In this document: positions 1 to 7,026 of the stretch, in pieces | Numbering within the stretch: the stretch's first letter is position 1 | Layout of the letters: every line of letters starts with the position of its first letter | Source: Gammaproteobacteria bacterium | Lineage (GTDB): Bacteria > Pseudomonadota > Gammaproteobacteria > Chromatiales > Chromatiaceae | Assembly: GCA_013041975.1 (NCBI GenBank) | Contig: JABDQZ010000315.1 | Span: forward strand, 1-12,708 | Direction: 5' to 3' | Length of the DNA stretch: 12,708 nucleotides | Translations under genes and position numbers: made by a program | Notes under the pieces: model-generated | Database searches by the model: none | Told to the model about the DNA's origin: nothing | Seen by the model: only the letters and a program-made list of their open reading frames with translations

Positions 1-1
1 C

Positions 2-151
2 TATCGCTGGGTCACTGAGCAGCTGATGAACGTTGCTGACAAACATGCCCAGGGAAGAATGGTTTCAGCGCTGGAAGGTGGTTATGAACTGCATAGCCTG
101 GCGCGCAGTGTAGAACAGCACGTACGAACGTTGATGGGATTACATGGATAG
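2..151 (+). CDS. Histone deacetylase-family (AcuC/HDAC-like) amidohydrolase, C-terminal fragment
   Basis: The left edge of the window cuts this gene; only the last 49 codons and a TAG stop are present. The reading frame begins YRWVTEQLMN and contains LEGGYELHSLARSV, followed by a short helix ending LMGLHG. The LEGGY segment followed by LARSV and a terminal helix is characteristic of the C-terminus of bacterial class II-like histone deacetylase/acetoin-utilisation proteins. These are zinc-dependent deacylases acting on acetylated proteins or acetylpolyamines. The catalytic zinc ligands lie upstream, outside the window, so activity and exact substrate cannot be judged. The gene converges on cysQ with only about 26 nt between the two stop codons, and I see no clear terminator hairpin there. 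Confidence 0.82.
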   Translation, partial: YRWVTEQLMNVADKHAQGRMVSALEGGYELHSLARSVEQHVRTLMGLHG

Positions 152-177
152 CACCCACCTGGCTTCAGTTTAAAGTT

Positions 178-936
178 TCAATCAGCCTGTACAATAAAGA
201 AAGGATTCAACAACGACTCTTTCGTATTGTACTGCAATGGTTCACCCGTCTCGGCAACCACCACTTCACCACCCGCGGCATTAACCACGGCATGTGACGC
301 GGCCGTATCCCATTCTGAAGTAGGCCCCAGTCTTGGATAGATATGCGCAGCCCCTTCAGCCACCAGGCAAAGTTTCAGTGAACTGCCCATGGAGACCATT
401 TCATGGTCACCCAGTTCTTCAAGAAAAGCGACCAGTGAATCACCAGCATGAGAACGACTGCCAACGACTTTCCAGATCTCGTCCGCTTGATGGGCAACAA
501 CCTGAATTTCAATGGTTTCACCCGCTTCGCTCACTTTATAAGCGCCATTTTCATCACCGTAATATGTCACATCCAGTACCGGTGCATAAACTACACCCAG
601 CACGGCTTCGTGGTTATCAATCAGGGCAATATTGACGGTGAACTCACCGTTACGCTTGATGAACTCCTTGGTGCCATCAAGCGGATCAACCAGCCAGTAT
701 CGATCCCATTGCTGACGTTCGTCCCAGGCAATGTCAGAAGACTCTTCTGACAATACCGGAATATCGGCATCAAGTGCCTGCAAGCCATCAACAATGACAT
801 GATGGGCAGCCAGATCCGCTTCGGTTAACGGGCTATCGTCAGATTTTAAACGCGTGCCAAAATCTTCACGCGCGTAGACTTCCATGATTTTTTCGCCGGC
901 GCTGCGGGCGATATTGATGACGTCCTGAATGTTCAT
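178..936 (-). CDS. cysQ: 3'(2'),5'-bisphosphate nucleotidase CysQ
   Basis: A magnesium-dependent phosphatase of the inositol-monophosphatase superfamily. It hydrolyses PAP (adenosine 3',5'-bisphosphate) to AMP, removing the by-product of PAPS-using reactions. With the start at 936 the protein is 252 residues, close to the usual CysQ length. Visible motifs are the metal-binding EES near the first third, the signature DPLDGTKEF, and the C-terminal WDTAASHAV motif. A longer in-frame start at 969 would overlap the upstream sat-cysC gene. I prefer ATG 936 because TGGAG lies 5 nt upstream and the protein then begins MNIQDVINIARSAG, as expected for the family. The gap to the sat-cysC stop is 10 nt, so the two are almost certainly co-transcribed and functionally paired: PAPS synthesis and PAP clearance. 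Confidence 0.93.
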   Translation of the reverse strand: MNIQDVINIARSAGEKIMEVYAREDFGTRLKSDDSPLTEADLAAHHVIVDGLQALDADIPVLSEESSDIAWDERQQWDRYWLVDPLDGTKEFIKRNGEFTVNIALIDNHEAVLGVVYAPVLDVTYYGDENGAYKVSEAGETIEIQVVAHQADEIWKVVGSRSHAGDSLVAFLEELGDHEMVSMGSSLKLCLVAEGAAHIYPRLGPTSEWDTAASHAVVNAAGGEVVVAETGEPLQYNTKESLLNPFFIVQAD

Positions 937-941
937 AGTTT

Positions 942-946
942 CTCCA
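942..946 (-). promoter_or_regulatory. Ribosome binding site deciding the cysQ start
   Basis: On the minus strand TGGAG stands 5 nt before ATG 936 and nearly touches the sat-cysC stop codon (TAA at 947-949). This favours the 252-residue form of CysQ over the 263-residue form starting at 969, and suggests translational coupling. Confidence 0.7.
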
Positions 947-2674
947 TTAATCCAAATGTTCTGTTCCAAGATAGCCTTCCCGAATCAGGTACAACATAAT
1001 TTGCTGCACCTGCTCCATTGGCGTCCCTTCACTGGTATCAATTCTTAGTTCCGGGTTCTGTGGCTCCTCGTAAGGATCACTGATACCGGTAAATTCAGGA
1101 ATAATACCCTTGCGTGCCTTGGCATAAAGCCCCTTGCGATCGCGTGCTTCACACACTTCCAGCGGCGTTGAAATATGCACTTCAATAAAAGCGCCATGCT
1201 GTTCAATCAACTCGCGATTATTACGACGCATTTGCGTATAAGGTGCAATCGGTGCACAAATAGCAATACCACCATTCTTGGAAATCTCGTTGGCGACAAA
1301 ACCAATACGCTGAATATTGAGGTTACGATGTTCTTTTGAAAAACCCAGTTCACTGGACAGGTTCAAACGCACGATATCACCATCCAGCAAAGTAACCGGC
1401 CGCCCACCCTCCTCGATCAGACGAGAATGAACCATGCGTGCAATAGTTGATTTACCTGAACCCGATAAGCCGGTAAAAAACAACGTGAAACCAATTTTAG
1501 CCTTGGATGGGTAAACACTGGCGAGCTCTTTTTCGATATCAGGAAAAGTAAACCACTCTGGTAATGGCTCTCCTTTTAACAAGCGGTTGCGCATTTCCGT
1601 TCTTGACAGGGAAAGCCCTTCTTCAGCCTGTTGTTGCAAGTCACTGGCTGGAACAAACTTGTCCTGGCGAGGTGAATACAAATGCTCTTCGGTATCGATA
1701 ATCTTTATTTCAAGTTCGCCTGCCACAGTGTTGACCAGCTTCTGTGCACTGCCCGGTGCATAGTATTCCTGCTTCTGCCCTTTGGGTGACGCATGCTGAG
1801 GGCCGACAATCATATGGGAACAGCCATAGTTCTGATTGATAATAGCATGCAGCAAGGCTTCCCTTGGCCCTGCTGAGCGACGCGATAGAGGCAACAGCGA
1901 CAACATGCCAAGTTGATGAGGATATTTTCGTACGATCTCGCGATAACCCCGCACCCGGGCGAAACGGTTCATATCTCCGGGCTGATCTTCACCCAGTAAT
2001 GGATGAATCAGTATATTGGCTTGTTCATTTCGCGCTACATCGAGGGTTAACTGTCTTTGCAGCCTGTGCATGGGTTCACTGGTAGTAAAAGCCACCACGT
2101 TTTTCCATCCCAGGCGATGAAAATGCTCTCTTAACTCTTCAGGGGTGTCGCGCACAATTTCAAAATCGAAATGCAACGGTAGCTCAACACCTTTAACCTG
2201 TCCGGATACATAGACCGAATGATGCTTTTCCAGCAGATAGCGCACACCCGGATGATCCAGTGACGTCGTGCCATAAACGGCCTGCGCTTCTGCCTCAAGG
2301 TCAACCTGCCAGATTTCTTCCACTACCAGCACAGCAGGCATAAAACCTTCCGGGTCTCTGAGAGCCACAGTATCTCCCGGCTGGATTTTTTCAGCCAGTT
2401 CAGGATTGATATCCAGGCAAATCGGTATTGGAAACAAAGTGCCATCAGCCAGTCGCATGTTATCCAGAACCGAACGGTAGTCCGCCTCATTCATGTAACT
2501 CTGCAATGGCGAGAACCCCCCATTGATCAGCATTTCAAGCTCGTTGATCTGGCGCTCGGTCAGAGTGACCGATGGCCAGTGCATGGCATCGGTTTTGAGT
2601 TGTTCTGCTTCAGCTTCGCTGACCAGTAAATTGACCAGTTTGCCGCCGTGTGGCGAAGGATGATGAGTATGCAT
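947..2674 (-). CDS. Fused ATP sulfurylase / APS kinase (sulfurylase domain with altered active site)
   Basis: A 575-residue fusion. Residues about 10-390 match homo-oligomeric ATP sulfurylase (sulfate + ATP to APS). Residues about 394-570 are APS kinase (APS to PAPS). The kinase half keeps its P-loop GLSGSGKST (402-410), LDGD (430-433) and FSKEHRNLNIQRIG, and looks functional. The sulfurylase half keeps the fold landmarks GFSPLQSYM, HPLLG, GPREALLHAII and SRTEMRNRL. Its nucleotide/sulfate site is changed, however: the usual QTRNPMHRAH reads TTSEPMHRLQ (197-206), and the usual GRDHAG reads GPQHAS (291-296). Thus the conserved Gln, Arg, Asn, second His and the Arg/Asp of the second motif are absent. 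The domain may be inactive, regulatory or a divergent subfamily; in the first two cases APS must come from another sulfurylase. It lies 28 nt downstream of uppP and 10 nt upstream of cysQ. AAGGA stands 11 nt before the ATG. Confidence 0.9.
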   Translation of the reverse strand: MHTHHPSPHGGKLVNLLVSEAEAEQLKTDAMHWPSVTLTERQINELEMLINGGFSPLQSYMNEADYRSVLDNMRLADGTLFPIPICLDINPELAEKIQPGDTVALRDPEGFMPAVLVVEEIWQVDLEAEAQAVYGTTSLDHPGVRYLLEKHHSVYVSGQVKGVELPLHFDFEIVRDTPEELREHFHRLGWKNVVAFTTSEPMHRLQRQLTLDVARNEQANILIHPLLGEDQPGDMNRFARVRGYREIVRKYPHQLGMLSLLPLSRRSAGPREALLHAIINQNYGCSHMIVGPQHASPKGQKQEYYAPGSAQKLVNTVAGELEIKIIDTEEHLYSPRQDKFVPASDLQQQAEEGLSLSRTEMRNRLLKGEPLPEWFTFPDIEKELASVYPSKAKIGFTLFFTGLSGSGKSTIARMVHSRLIEEGGRPVTLLDGDIVRLNLSSELGFSKEHRNLNIQRIGFVANEISKNGGIAICAPIAPYTQMRRNNRELIEQHGAFIEVHISTPLEVCEARDRKGLYAKARKGIIPEFTGISDPYEEPQNPELRIDTSEGTPMEQVQQIMLYLIREGYLGTEHLD

Positions 2675-2702
2675 ATTTCTAATAATCCTTATAAAAAGTG
2701 GC

Positions 2703-3500
2703 TCAATTATAAATCATCCAGAACAAAAAGACGCCGAGGATCATGCGATACATGACGAATGGCAACATGCCGATCTTTTCGATGAATTTCAGAAAGAAGT
2801 GAATACAGGCATAGGCCGCAATAAAAGACAGCACAATCCCGGTTGTCAGGTCCCCCCAGTGCACGTCTTCCCCATGTATCACCAGTTCCAGTGTCACCAG
2901 TCCACCGGACAGCAGAATAGTTGGAATCGATAACAGGAAAGAAAAACGCGTGGCCGCTTCTCGCGTCAGTCCCAGCAGTAAACCGGCCGTCATTGTCACA
3001 CCCGAGCGTGATGTTCCCGGAATAATGGCAAAGGATTGAAACAGACCAATAATCAGGGCATCCATCCAGTTAAGTGAGTATTCATCACGGGTACGGCTGG
3101 CATTCTGATCAACCGCCAGCAACAGCAAACCAAAGCCAACGGTTGTAATGGCAATCACAAAAGGGGAACGCAAATCGCTGGCAACATGTTGCTGAAACAG
3201 CAGACCGACAAAAATAATCGGCACTGTCGCTATAAAAACATTCCAGCCCAGATGGCGATCCCTGGACAGATCCTCGTCAGATGGATGAAAAATACCATTC
3301 ATTATCACCAGCATTTCTCTGCGAAAATAGAGCATGACGGCCCCGAGAGAACCAATATGTACGGCAACATCAAATGCCAGTCCCTGGTCGGAATATCCAA
3401 AGACATAGGGCGCCAGAATAAGGTGAGCTGAACTGGAAATTGGCAGAAACTCGGTCACACCCTGTACAAGCGCGAGAATTATTATTTGTAAAATGTCCAT
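2703..3500 (-). CDS. uppP: Undecaprenyl-diphosphatase UppP/BacA
   Basis: An integral inner-membrane phosphatase that converts undecaprenyl diphosphate to undecaprenyl phosphate, recycling the lipid carrier for peptidoglycan and surface polysaccharides; it can confer bacitracin resistance. The 265 residues match the normal family length. The first signature, QGVTEFLPISSSAHLIL, begins at residue 13 and holds the Glu and Ser/His residues of the active site. The second, PGTSRSG, lies at 161-167 with the catalytic Arg. Multiple hydrophobic segments run through the protein. The start codon at 3500 has no strong Shine-Dalgarno sequence before it. It is the first gene of the minus-strand cluster leading to sat-cysC and cysQ, and is divergent from the tRNA gene. 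Confidence 0.95.
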   Translation of the reverse strand: MDILQIIILALVQGVTEFLPISSSAHLILAPYVFGYSDQGLAFDVAVHIGSLGAVMLYFRREMLVIMNGIFHPSDEDLSRDRHLGWNVFIATVPIIFVGLLFQQHVASDLRSPFVIAITTVGFGLLLLAVDQNASRTRDEYSLNWMDALIIGLFQSFAIIPGTSRSGVTMTAGLLLGLTREAATRFSFLLSIPTILLSGGLVTLELVIHGEDVHWGDLTTGIVLSFIAAYACIHFFLKFIEKIGMLPFVMYRMILGVFLFWMIYN

Positions 3501-3585
3501 CTGTAAGAATCAGCCGGGTTCAGGCAGGAATTTAATGATTGTCAGTATACCCGATATTATTTCGATATAAATCAGCAACTACCAC

Positions 3586-3613
3586 TTGACACGGCCTGTT
3601 GATTGCATAGAAT
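3586..3613 (+). promoter_or_regulatory. Sigma-70 promoter of tRNA-Gly
   Basis: A perfect -35 box TTGACA (3586-3591) and a near-consensus -10 box TAGAAT (3608-3613) are separated by 16 nt and sit directly upstream of the tRNA. The following ACGCGCT is a GC-rich discriminator, typical of stable-RNA promoters under stringent (ppGpp) control; that regulation is inferred. Confidence 0.85.
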
Positions 3614-3625
3614 ACGCGCTTCTTT

Positions 3626-3701
3626 GCGGGAATAGCTCAGCTGGTAGAGCACAACCTTGCCAAGGTTGGGGTCGCGAGTTCGAATCTCGTTTCCCGCTCC
3701 A
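3626..3701 (+). tRNA. tRNA-Gly (anticodon GCC)
   Basis: A complete 76-nt cloverleaf with CCA encoded in the gene. The acceptor stem GCGGGAA (3626-3632) pairs with TTCCCGC (3691-3697), followed by discriminator T and CCA. The anticodon stem CAACC/GGTTG encloses the loop TTGCCAA, giving anticodon GCC at 3659-3661, which reads GGC and GGU glycine codons. The D-arm AGCTCAGCTGGTAGAGC and the T-loop GTTCGAATC are canonical. It has its own promoter and terminator, so it is a single-gene transcription unit. Confidence 0.98.
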
Positions 3702-3707
3702 AATATC

Positions 3708-3746
3708 AAAAAGCCACATGTCCAGTTATGGGCACGTGGCTTTTTT
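3708..3746 (+). terminator. Intrinsic terminator after tRNA-Gly, probably bidirectional
   Basis: AAGCCAC (3711-3717) pairs with GTGGCTT (3736-3742). The stem continues, after one mismatch, with TGTCC/GGGCA around a six-base AGTTAT loop, and is followed by a T run (3741-3746). An A run on the left side (3708-3712) would act as a U-tract on the minus strand, so the same hairpin could also end transcription coming from the small genes to the right. Confidence 0.92.
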
Positions 3747-3873
3747 ATCTCCTTATTCCCAAGATCCCTCAAACGCTTGAAACAGGAAAATCCTGTCAAA
3801 TTTCTCCAGATTCCCTGAATGAAATATTTATTTATCAGCGCTTTGTAAATGAAGTTTTAGCTGACCGGAAAAA

Positions 3874-4242
3874 TTACTGGTCAGGATCCAGGGTTGGAAA
3901 AGGAATCACAATGGCTTCAAAACCCGAATCGCTGGCATCATGCGGCGAATTTGTACTGGCTTTCTGGTTAGGTGGTTTCAATACCTTTTGGTAATCCTGG
4001 GCCACTTTCTGTAGTAGCTTTGCTGCCTGTAGAAATTCCTTCTCTGGCGGCAACTCTGCGCTAGCCAGATTTTGAACATGATGGTAAAACGCCTCATAGT
4101 TATTTGGGTTGTTAAGAATGAACGAAGTGAGCAGATCAAGGCGCCCATTAACAATGGTAAAACTTCGTTGCAAATTCTGTAGTGCAGCTGTTTGCTGCTG
4201 AACTATTTTGGTTAAATGCTGTATTCTGTTTTCCTGCTCCAT
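3874..4242 (-). CDS. Uncharacterised 122-residue protein with helical N-terminus
   Basis: I do not recognise this protein. Residues about 1-30 are rich in Gln, Leu and charged residues and look coiled-coil forming. The middle is helical. The last 30 residues are Pro/Ser/Asp-rich and probably disordered, ending in an acidic tail. There is no signal peptide or membrane segment, so it is probably cytoplasmic. A GTG start at 4251 would add three residues, but that GTG lies within the likely Shine-Dalgarno GAGGTG, which stands 6 nt before ATG 4242; I therefore use the ATG. It is the last gene of the minus-strand series, about 130 nt before the bidirectional tRNA terminator. The good ribosome binding site and sensible composition support a real gene; its function is unknown. 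Confidence 0.7.
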   Translation of the reverse strand: MEQENRIQHLTKIVQQQTAALQNLQRSFTIVNGRLDLLTSFILNNPNNYEAFYHHVQNLASAELPPEKEFLQAAKLLQKVAQDYQKVLKPPNQKASTNSPHDASDSGFEAIVIPFPTLDPDQ

Positions 4243-4248
4243 ACCGCC

Positions 4249-4254
4249 CACCTC
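4249..4254 (-). promoter_or_regulatory. Ribosome binding site of the 122-residue protein
   Basis: GAGGTG on the minus strand, 6 nt upstream of ATG 4242. It decides between the ATG at 4242 and the overlapping GTG at 4251, in favour of the ATG. Confidence 0.6.
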
Positions 4255-4330
4255 AAACCTGTTAGCCGTTTTTACTATCTGGAAAGTTTCGTTTTTTATC
4301 GTCTTTCCTTCGCATTGGTATTTTGAACAT

Positions 4331-4362
4331 CAGAATTAATTAGAATATTGCAGAATTAACTA
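4331..4362. repeat. Pair of 12-bp direct repeats with 20-bp period
   Basis: CAGAATTAATTA (4331-4342) and CAGAATTAACTA (4351-4362) differ at one base and start exactly 20 bp apart, about two helical turns. They lie upstream of the gene starting at 4242 and touch the stop codon of the gene ending at 4360. Same-face spacing is what a dimeric regulator would use, but the stretch is AT-rich and chance is possible. Confidence 0.4.
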
Positions 4363-4674
4363 ATTTATTCGATCTGAAGGTAGATATTCAATAATCATAT
4401 CCCTGAACATCGAATAAACCCTCAATCCTATATATACAAAAAGTGATGTAAACAGCCCGAAGAAACCTCCCGCAAATAAACCAACAAAAGGTGAAACCAG
4501 AAATCCTTTGATACCCGTTACATATTGTTCGTTCCACTGAACAACCTCTGCACCAAACAGCGCAAAAATCCCAAAAAAAGTTGAAATAACCGCACAACCA
4601 AGTGCACTGCCAAAAACGATTATTTTGAAAATCGAAGCTCCACGTATTCTTTTTACTTTCAAACTTTCAGTCAT
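4360..4674 (-). CDS. Uncharacterised small membrane protein, 104 residues, two TM segments
   Basis: I do not recognise this protein. A basic N-terminus (KVKRIRG) is followed by a hydrophobic segment at about residues 15-43. A short polar loop (VVQWNEQYVTGIKG) leads to a second hydrophobic segment, about 57-85, rich in Gly and Phe (GLFAGGFFGLF), and then a polar tail. By the positive-inside rule both ends should face the cytoplasm. No catalytic motif is visible. The ribosome binding site is weak (GAG, with GGGAG further upstream). It sits about 80 nt downstream of the 65-residue gene and about 120 nt upstream of the 122-residue gene, all on the same strand. It may be an accessory component of the neighbouring export cluster or unrelated; the sequence does not say. 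Confidence 0.65.
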   Translation of the reverse strand: MTESLKVKRIRGASIFKIIVFGSALGCAVISTFFGIFALFGAEVVQWNEQYVTGIKGFLVSPFVGLFAGGFFGLFTSLFVYIGLRVYSMFRDMIIEYLPSDRIN

Positions 4675-4757
4675 ATTTTTCTCAAACTCCCGACAAGCTT
4701 TTCATTAGCGGAATATAAACTTATTTCAGAACTGTAGTATTAAATACGACAGAGCAA

Positions 4758-4955
4758 CTATTTATCCGGGTTAACTTGCTCCTCGAGTTTTCTTTTTTCC
4801 TGTTTTACCTGGTCCTTCTCTATGCTCGGCTTATCACTGCCTGGTATACCTTTAGCATTAATACGCCAGCTAAAACTCCAATGGATTTTAATCAAACCCA
4901 GTCGATACAAAACAAACACACCAATGATGATTAAAAATACGGTTTCTAAATCCAT
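4758..4955 (-). CDS. Uncharacterised single-pass membrane protein, 65 residues
   Basis: I do not recognise this protein. One N-terminal hydrophobic segment (about residues 5-22, VFLIIIGVFVLYRLGLI) is followed by a strongly charged, Lys/Glu-rich tail likely to form a cytoplasmic helix (KDQVKQEKRKLEEQV). This suggests an N-out, C-in topology. The start at 4955 is the only reasonable one; the ribosome binding site is weak. It is the first gene after the SecA-like gene (76-nt gap, same strand, no terminator seen), so it may be read from the same transcript. Its size and layout resemble small membrane subunits of secretion machines, but that is inference only. Confidence 0.55.
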   Translation of the reverse strand: MDLETVFLIIIGVFVLYRLGLIKIHWSFSWRINAKGIPGSDKPSIEKDQVKQEKRKLEEQVNPDK

Positions 4956-5031
4956 TATTAGTCTTTCAACCCAGCCCAGGTAATCATCAAATGTAGTGTT
5001 GATTCAGAGACATAAAGAGCTATTGAAATAA

Positions 5032-7026
5032 CTACTCACCACGGCCAGTGAATGATAAAAGATCACTTAGCTGCTGATCCATTTTCAACAATTGCTGTCT
5101 GATACGACTATTACGGTTTTCGGCAACATTTTGAACCCATCTAGCCAGCGGAATTCCATACCAGCCTGGTAACGAAACACCTTGCCTGGGAAAAAACTTT
5201 CGTAAGCGGTGCGTATTTTTTTTTATCCATTCAAAGAAAACCTCATCTTCCAGGGACACAATCACCTGGTAGCTGCCAGGATCACCTTGCCGGCCGCAAC
5301 GGCCAAACAATTGCCGATCAATGCGGCGTGAATCATGAAACTCGGTCGCTAACACATGCAGCCCTCCAATCTCTGCCACCCCTGGCGCCAACTTGATATC
5401 TGTACCTCTACCAGCCATATTGGTTGCAACGGTAATGCGACCTCGTTCGCCTGCCCTGGAAATCACCTCGGCTTCGTCCTGATCCTGGCGGGCATTCAGG
5501 ATGTGGTGTACAAGACCATTGGCAAAAAGCAGGCCACTCACATGTTCTGATGCTTCAACCGAACGCGTACCTACCAGAATCGGCCGTCCTTCAGCATGCA
5601 GGCGGCGAACCGAGTCAATAACGGCATTCCATTTTTCCTCCGCGGTCAGGTAGACCTCTGATCTGAGTTGCTCACGCTTTACAGGCTTGTTAGTCGGAAT
5701 GGTTACCACCGGCAAGCGATAGACTGACCAGAGTTCTCCAGCCACTTCTCTCACTGTTCCAGTCATACCTGTTACACGAAGATAACGGCGAAAAAAACGT
5801 TGGTAGCTGATTCTGGCCAGTGTTTCCTGCTGCCCGGTTATTTCACAGCCTTCTTTTGCCTCGATCATTTGATGTAAGCCCCGCTCCCATGAACGGTCTG
5901 CCATAACCCTGCCAGTATATTCGTCCACAATCTGGATTTTGCCATTGCGCACAATGTATTGTTTATCCTTGTGATACAGGTGCAGGGCCGCCAGTGCGCG
6001 CTGGATCAGGTCTTCACGTCGGCGCGCCCCGATCCATACTCCTCCATAAGGTTCTGCCAGACTGGTCGCATGGCGACGCCCCTGCTCTGTCAATTCAGCA
6101 TTATGCTCACGTGGATGGATGGTGAAATCACTACCAACAGTCAGTTGGCCGGCCATGTCGATCGCTTCACCGTAGATTTTTTCCTCAAAACTGGAGTCAC
6201 CTTTGTTTGAAATAATCAAAGGAGTACGTGCCTCATCAATTAAGACACTGTCTGCTTCATCCACGATCACGAAACAAAGCCCTCTCAGGAGAAGATGACG
6301 AGCACGGGGGTTTGTTGCATACATTCGCTCGATTTGCAGACGCATCCGGGGGGCATCACGACCGAGCAGCAACTGGTCTTTCAGATAGTCAAACACCAGT
6401 TGCTTGTTTGTTCCGTAAGCAATATCACAGGCATAGGCTTTACGACGCTCTTCTGGTTGTATGCCTTCATAGATGACGCCAACACTAAGACCAAAAAACC
6501 GATACAGAGGCTCCATCCAGGCTGCATCACGTTGTACCAGAAAGTCATTGACGGTAATCACATGTACCGGAATACCGGCTAATGCTGCGGTGCATGCTGG
6601 CAGTGTTGCCGTCAATGTTTTACCTTCACCGGTTTCCATTTCGGCAATCTTGCCTGCAAGCATGATGCGCCCACCGATCAGCTGAACATCAAAGTGGCGT
6701 ATACCCAGCTGACGCTCGGCTACTTCGCGAATCATGGCAAAAGCTCTGGCCACCAGGTGATCTTCAAGTCCTTCGCTATACAGCTTGCGCCTAAGATCCG
6801 GAATATGTTGTTTTAATTGTTTGTCCGACAAGCCTGCAAGCTCTGTCCCCTCTGACTCGACAAGCGCAAGAAACCTCGTATGCCCCGGGTTTCGACCAGA
6901 AACACGCTGACGAAACAAACCAACCAGTTTTGCCGCCGTACGATCCATCCAGTTTTCCCGTATATCCTCAATCTGCGGATAGGGACCAACTGCAACACCA
7001 GGTCTTAATTGTGCAGAACTAGACAT
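5032..7026 (-). CDS. Truncated SecA-like translocase ATPase (mini-SecA)
   Basis: A 664-residue protein with the SecA DEAD-type motor. Walker A METGEGKT is at 130-137, YGTNKQLVFDYL at about 204-215, Walker B DEAD at 256-259, followed by the SecA-specific IDEARTPLIIS. Next come the VDEYTGR and EAKEG motifs (367-393), GMTGT, the SecA signature ATNMAGRGTDI (534-544) and the arginine-finger motif GRCGRQGD (575-582). A preprotein-binding-like insertion lies between DEARTPL and VDEYTGR. The protein then keeps only one long helix resembling the first part of the helical scaffold (ARW..ENRNSRIRQQLL) and stops. The two-helix finger, helical wing domain and zinc-binding C-terminus of housekeeping SecA (about 900 residues) are missing. 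It is therefore an accessory SecA homologue, not the essential one. Its ATG overlaps the M50 gene stop by 8 nt, implying translational coupling and a shared pathway. Confidence 0.92.
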   Translation of the reverse strand: MSSSAQLRPGVAVGPYPQIEDIRENWMDRTAAKLVGLFRQRVSGRNPGHTRFLALVESEGTELAGLSDKQLKQHIPDLRRKLYSEGLEDHLVARAFAMIREVAERQLGIRHFDVQLIGGRIMLAGKIAEMETGEGKTLTATLPACTAALAGIPVHVITVNDFLVQRDAAWMEPLYRFFGLSVGVIYEGIQPEERRKAYACDIAYGTNKQLVFDYLKDQLLLGRDAPRMRLQIERMYATNPRARHLLLRGLCFVIVDEADSVLIDEARTPLIISNKGDSSFEEKIYGEAIDMAGQLTVGSDFTIHPREHNAELTEQGRRHATSLAEPYGGVWIGARRREDLIQRALAALHLYHKDKQYIVRNGKIQIVDEYTGRVMADRSWERGLHQMIEAKEGCEITGQQETLARISYQRFFRRYLRVTGMTGTVREVAGELWSVYRLPVVTIPTNKPVKREQLRSEVYLTAEEKWNAVIDSVRRLHAEGRPILVGTRSVEASEHVSGLLFANGLVHHILNARQDQDEAEVISRAGERGRITVATNMAGRGTDIKLAPGVAEIGGLHVLATEFHDSRRIDRQLFGRCGRQGDPGSYQVIVSLEDEVFFEWIKKNTHRLRKFFPRQGVSLPGWYGIPLARWVQNVAENRNSRIRQQLLKMDQQLSDLLSFTGRGE

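Noticed and set aside
3541..3580. Possible uppP promoter with TATACT as a -10 box (3544-3549, minus strand)
   Set aside because: No convincing -35 element at a usable distance; not strong enough to annotate.
3572..3799. Minus-strand 75-residue reading frame across the tRNA gene
   Set aside because: It is the antisense translation of tRNA-Gly (the NEIRTRDPNLGKVV type of string often mis-annotated as protein) and covers the tRNA promoter and terminator.
3586..3994. Plus-strand short reading frames starting at the tRNA promoter and extending past the terminator
   Set aside because: They run through the promoter, the tRNA and the terminator hairpin, or lie antisense to the 122-residue gene; no ribosome binding site and no sensible protein composition.
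4270..4310. Inverted repeat GGAAAG...CTTTCC that could be a terminator after the 104-residue gene
   Set aside because: The arms are only 6 bp with a 16-nt loop, and there is no T run after it on either strand.
4737..4747. Short palindrome GTATT-A-AATAC upstream of the 104-residue gene
   Set aside because: Five-base arms in AT-rich DNA are expected by chance, and no second copy or clear promoter accompanies it.
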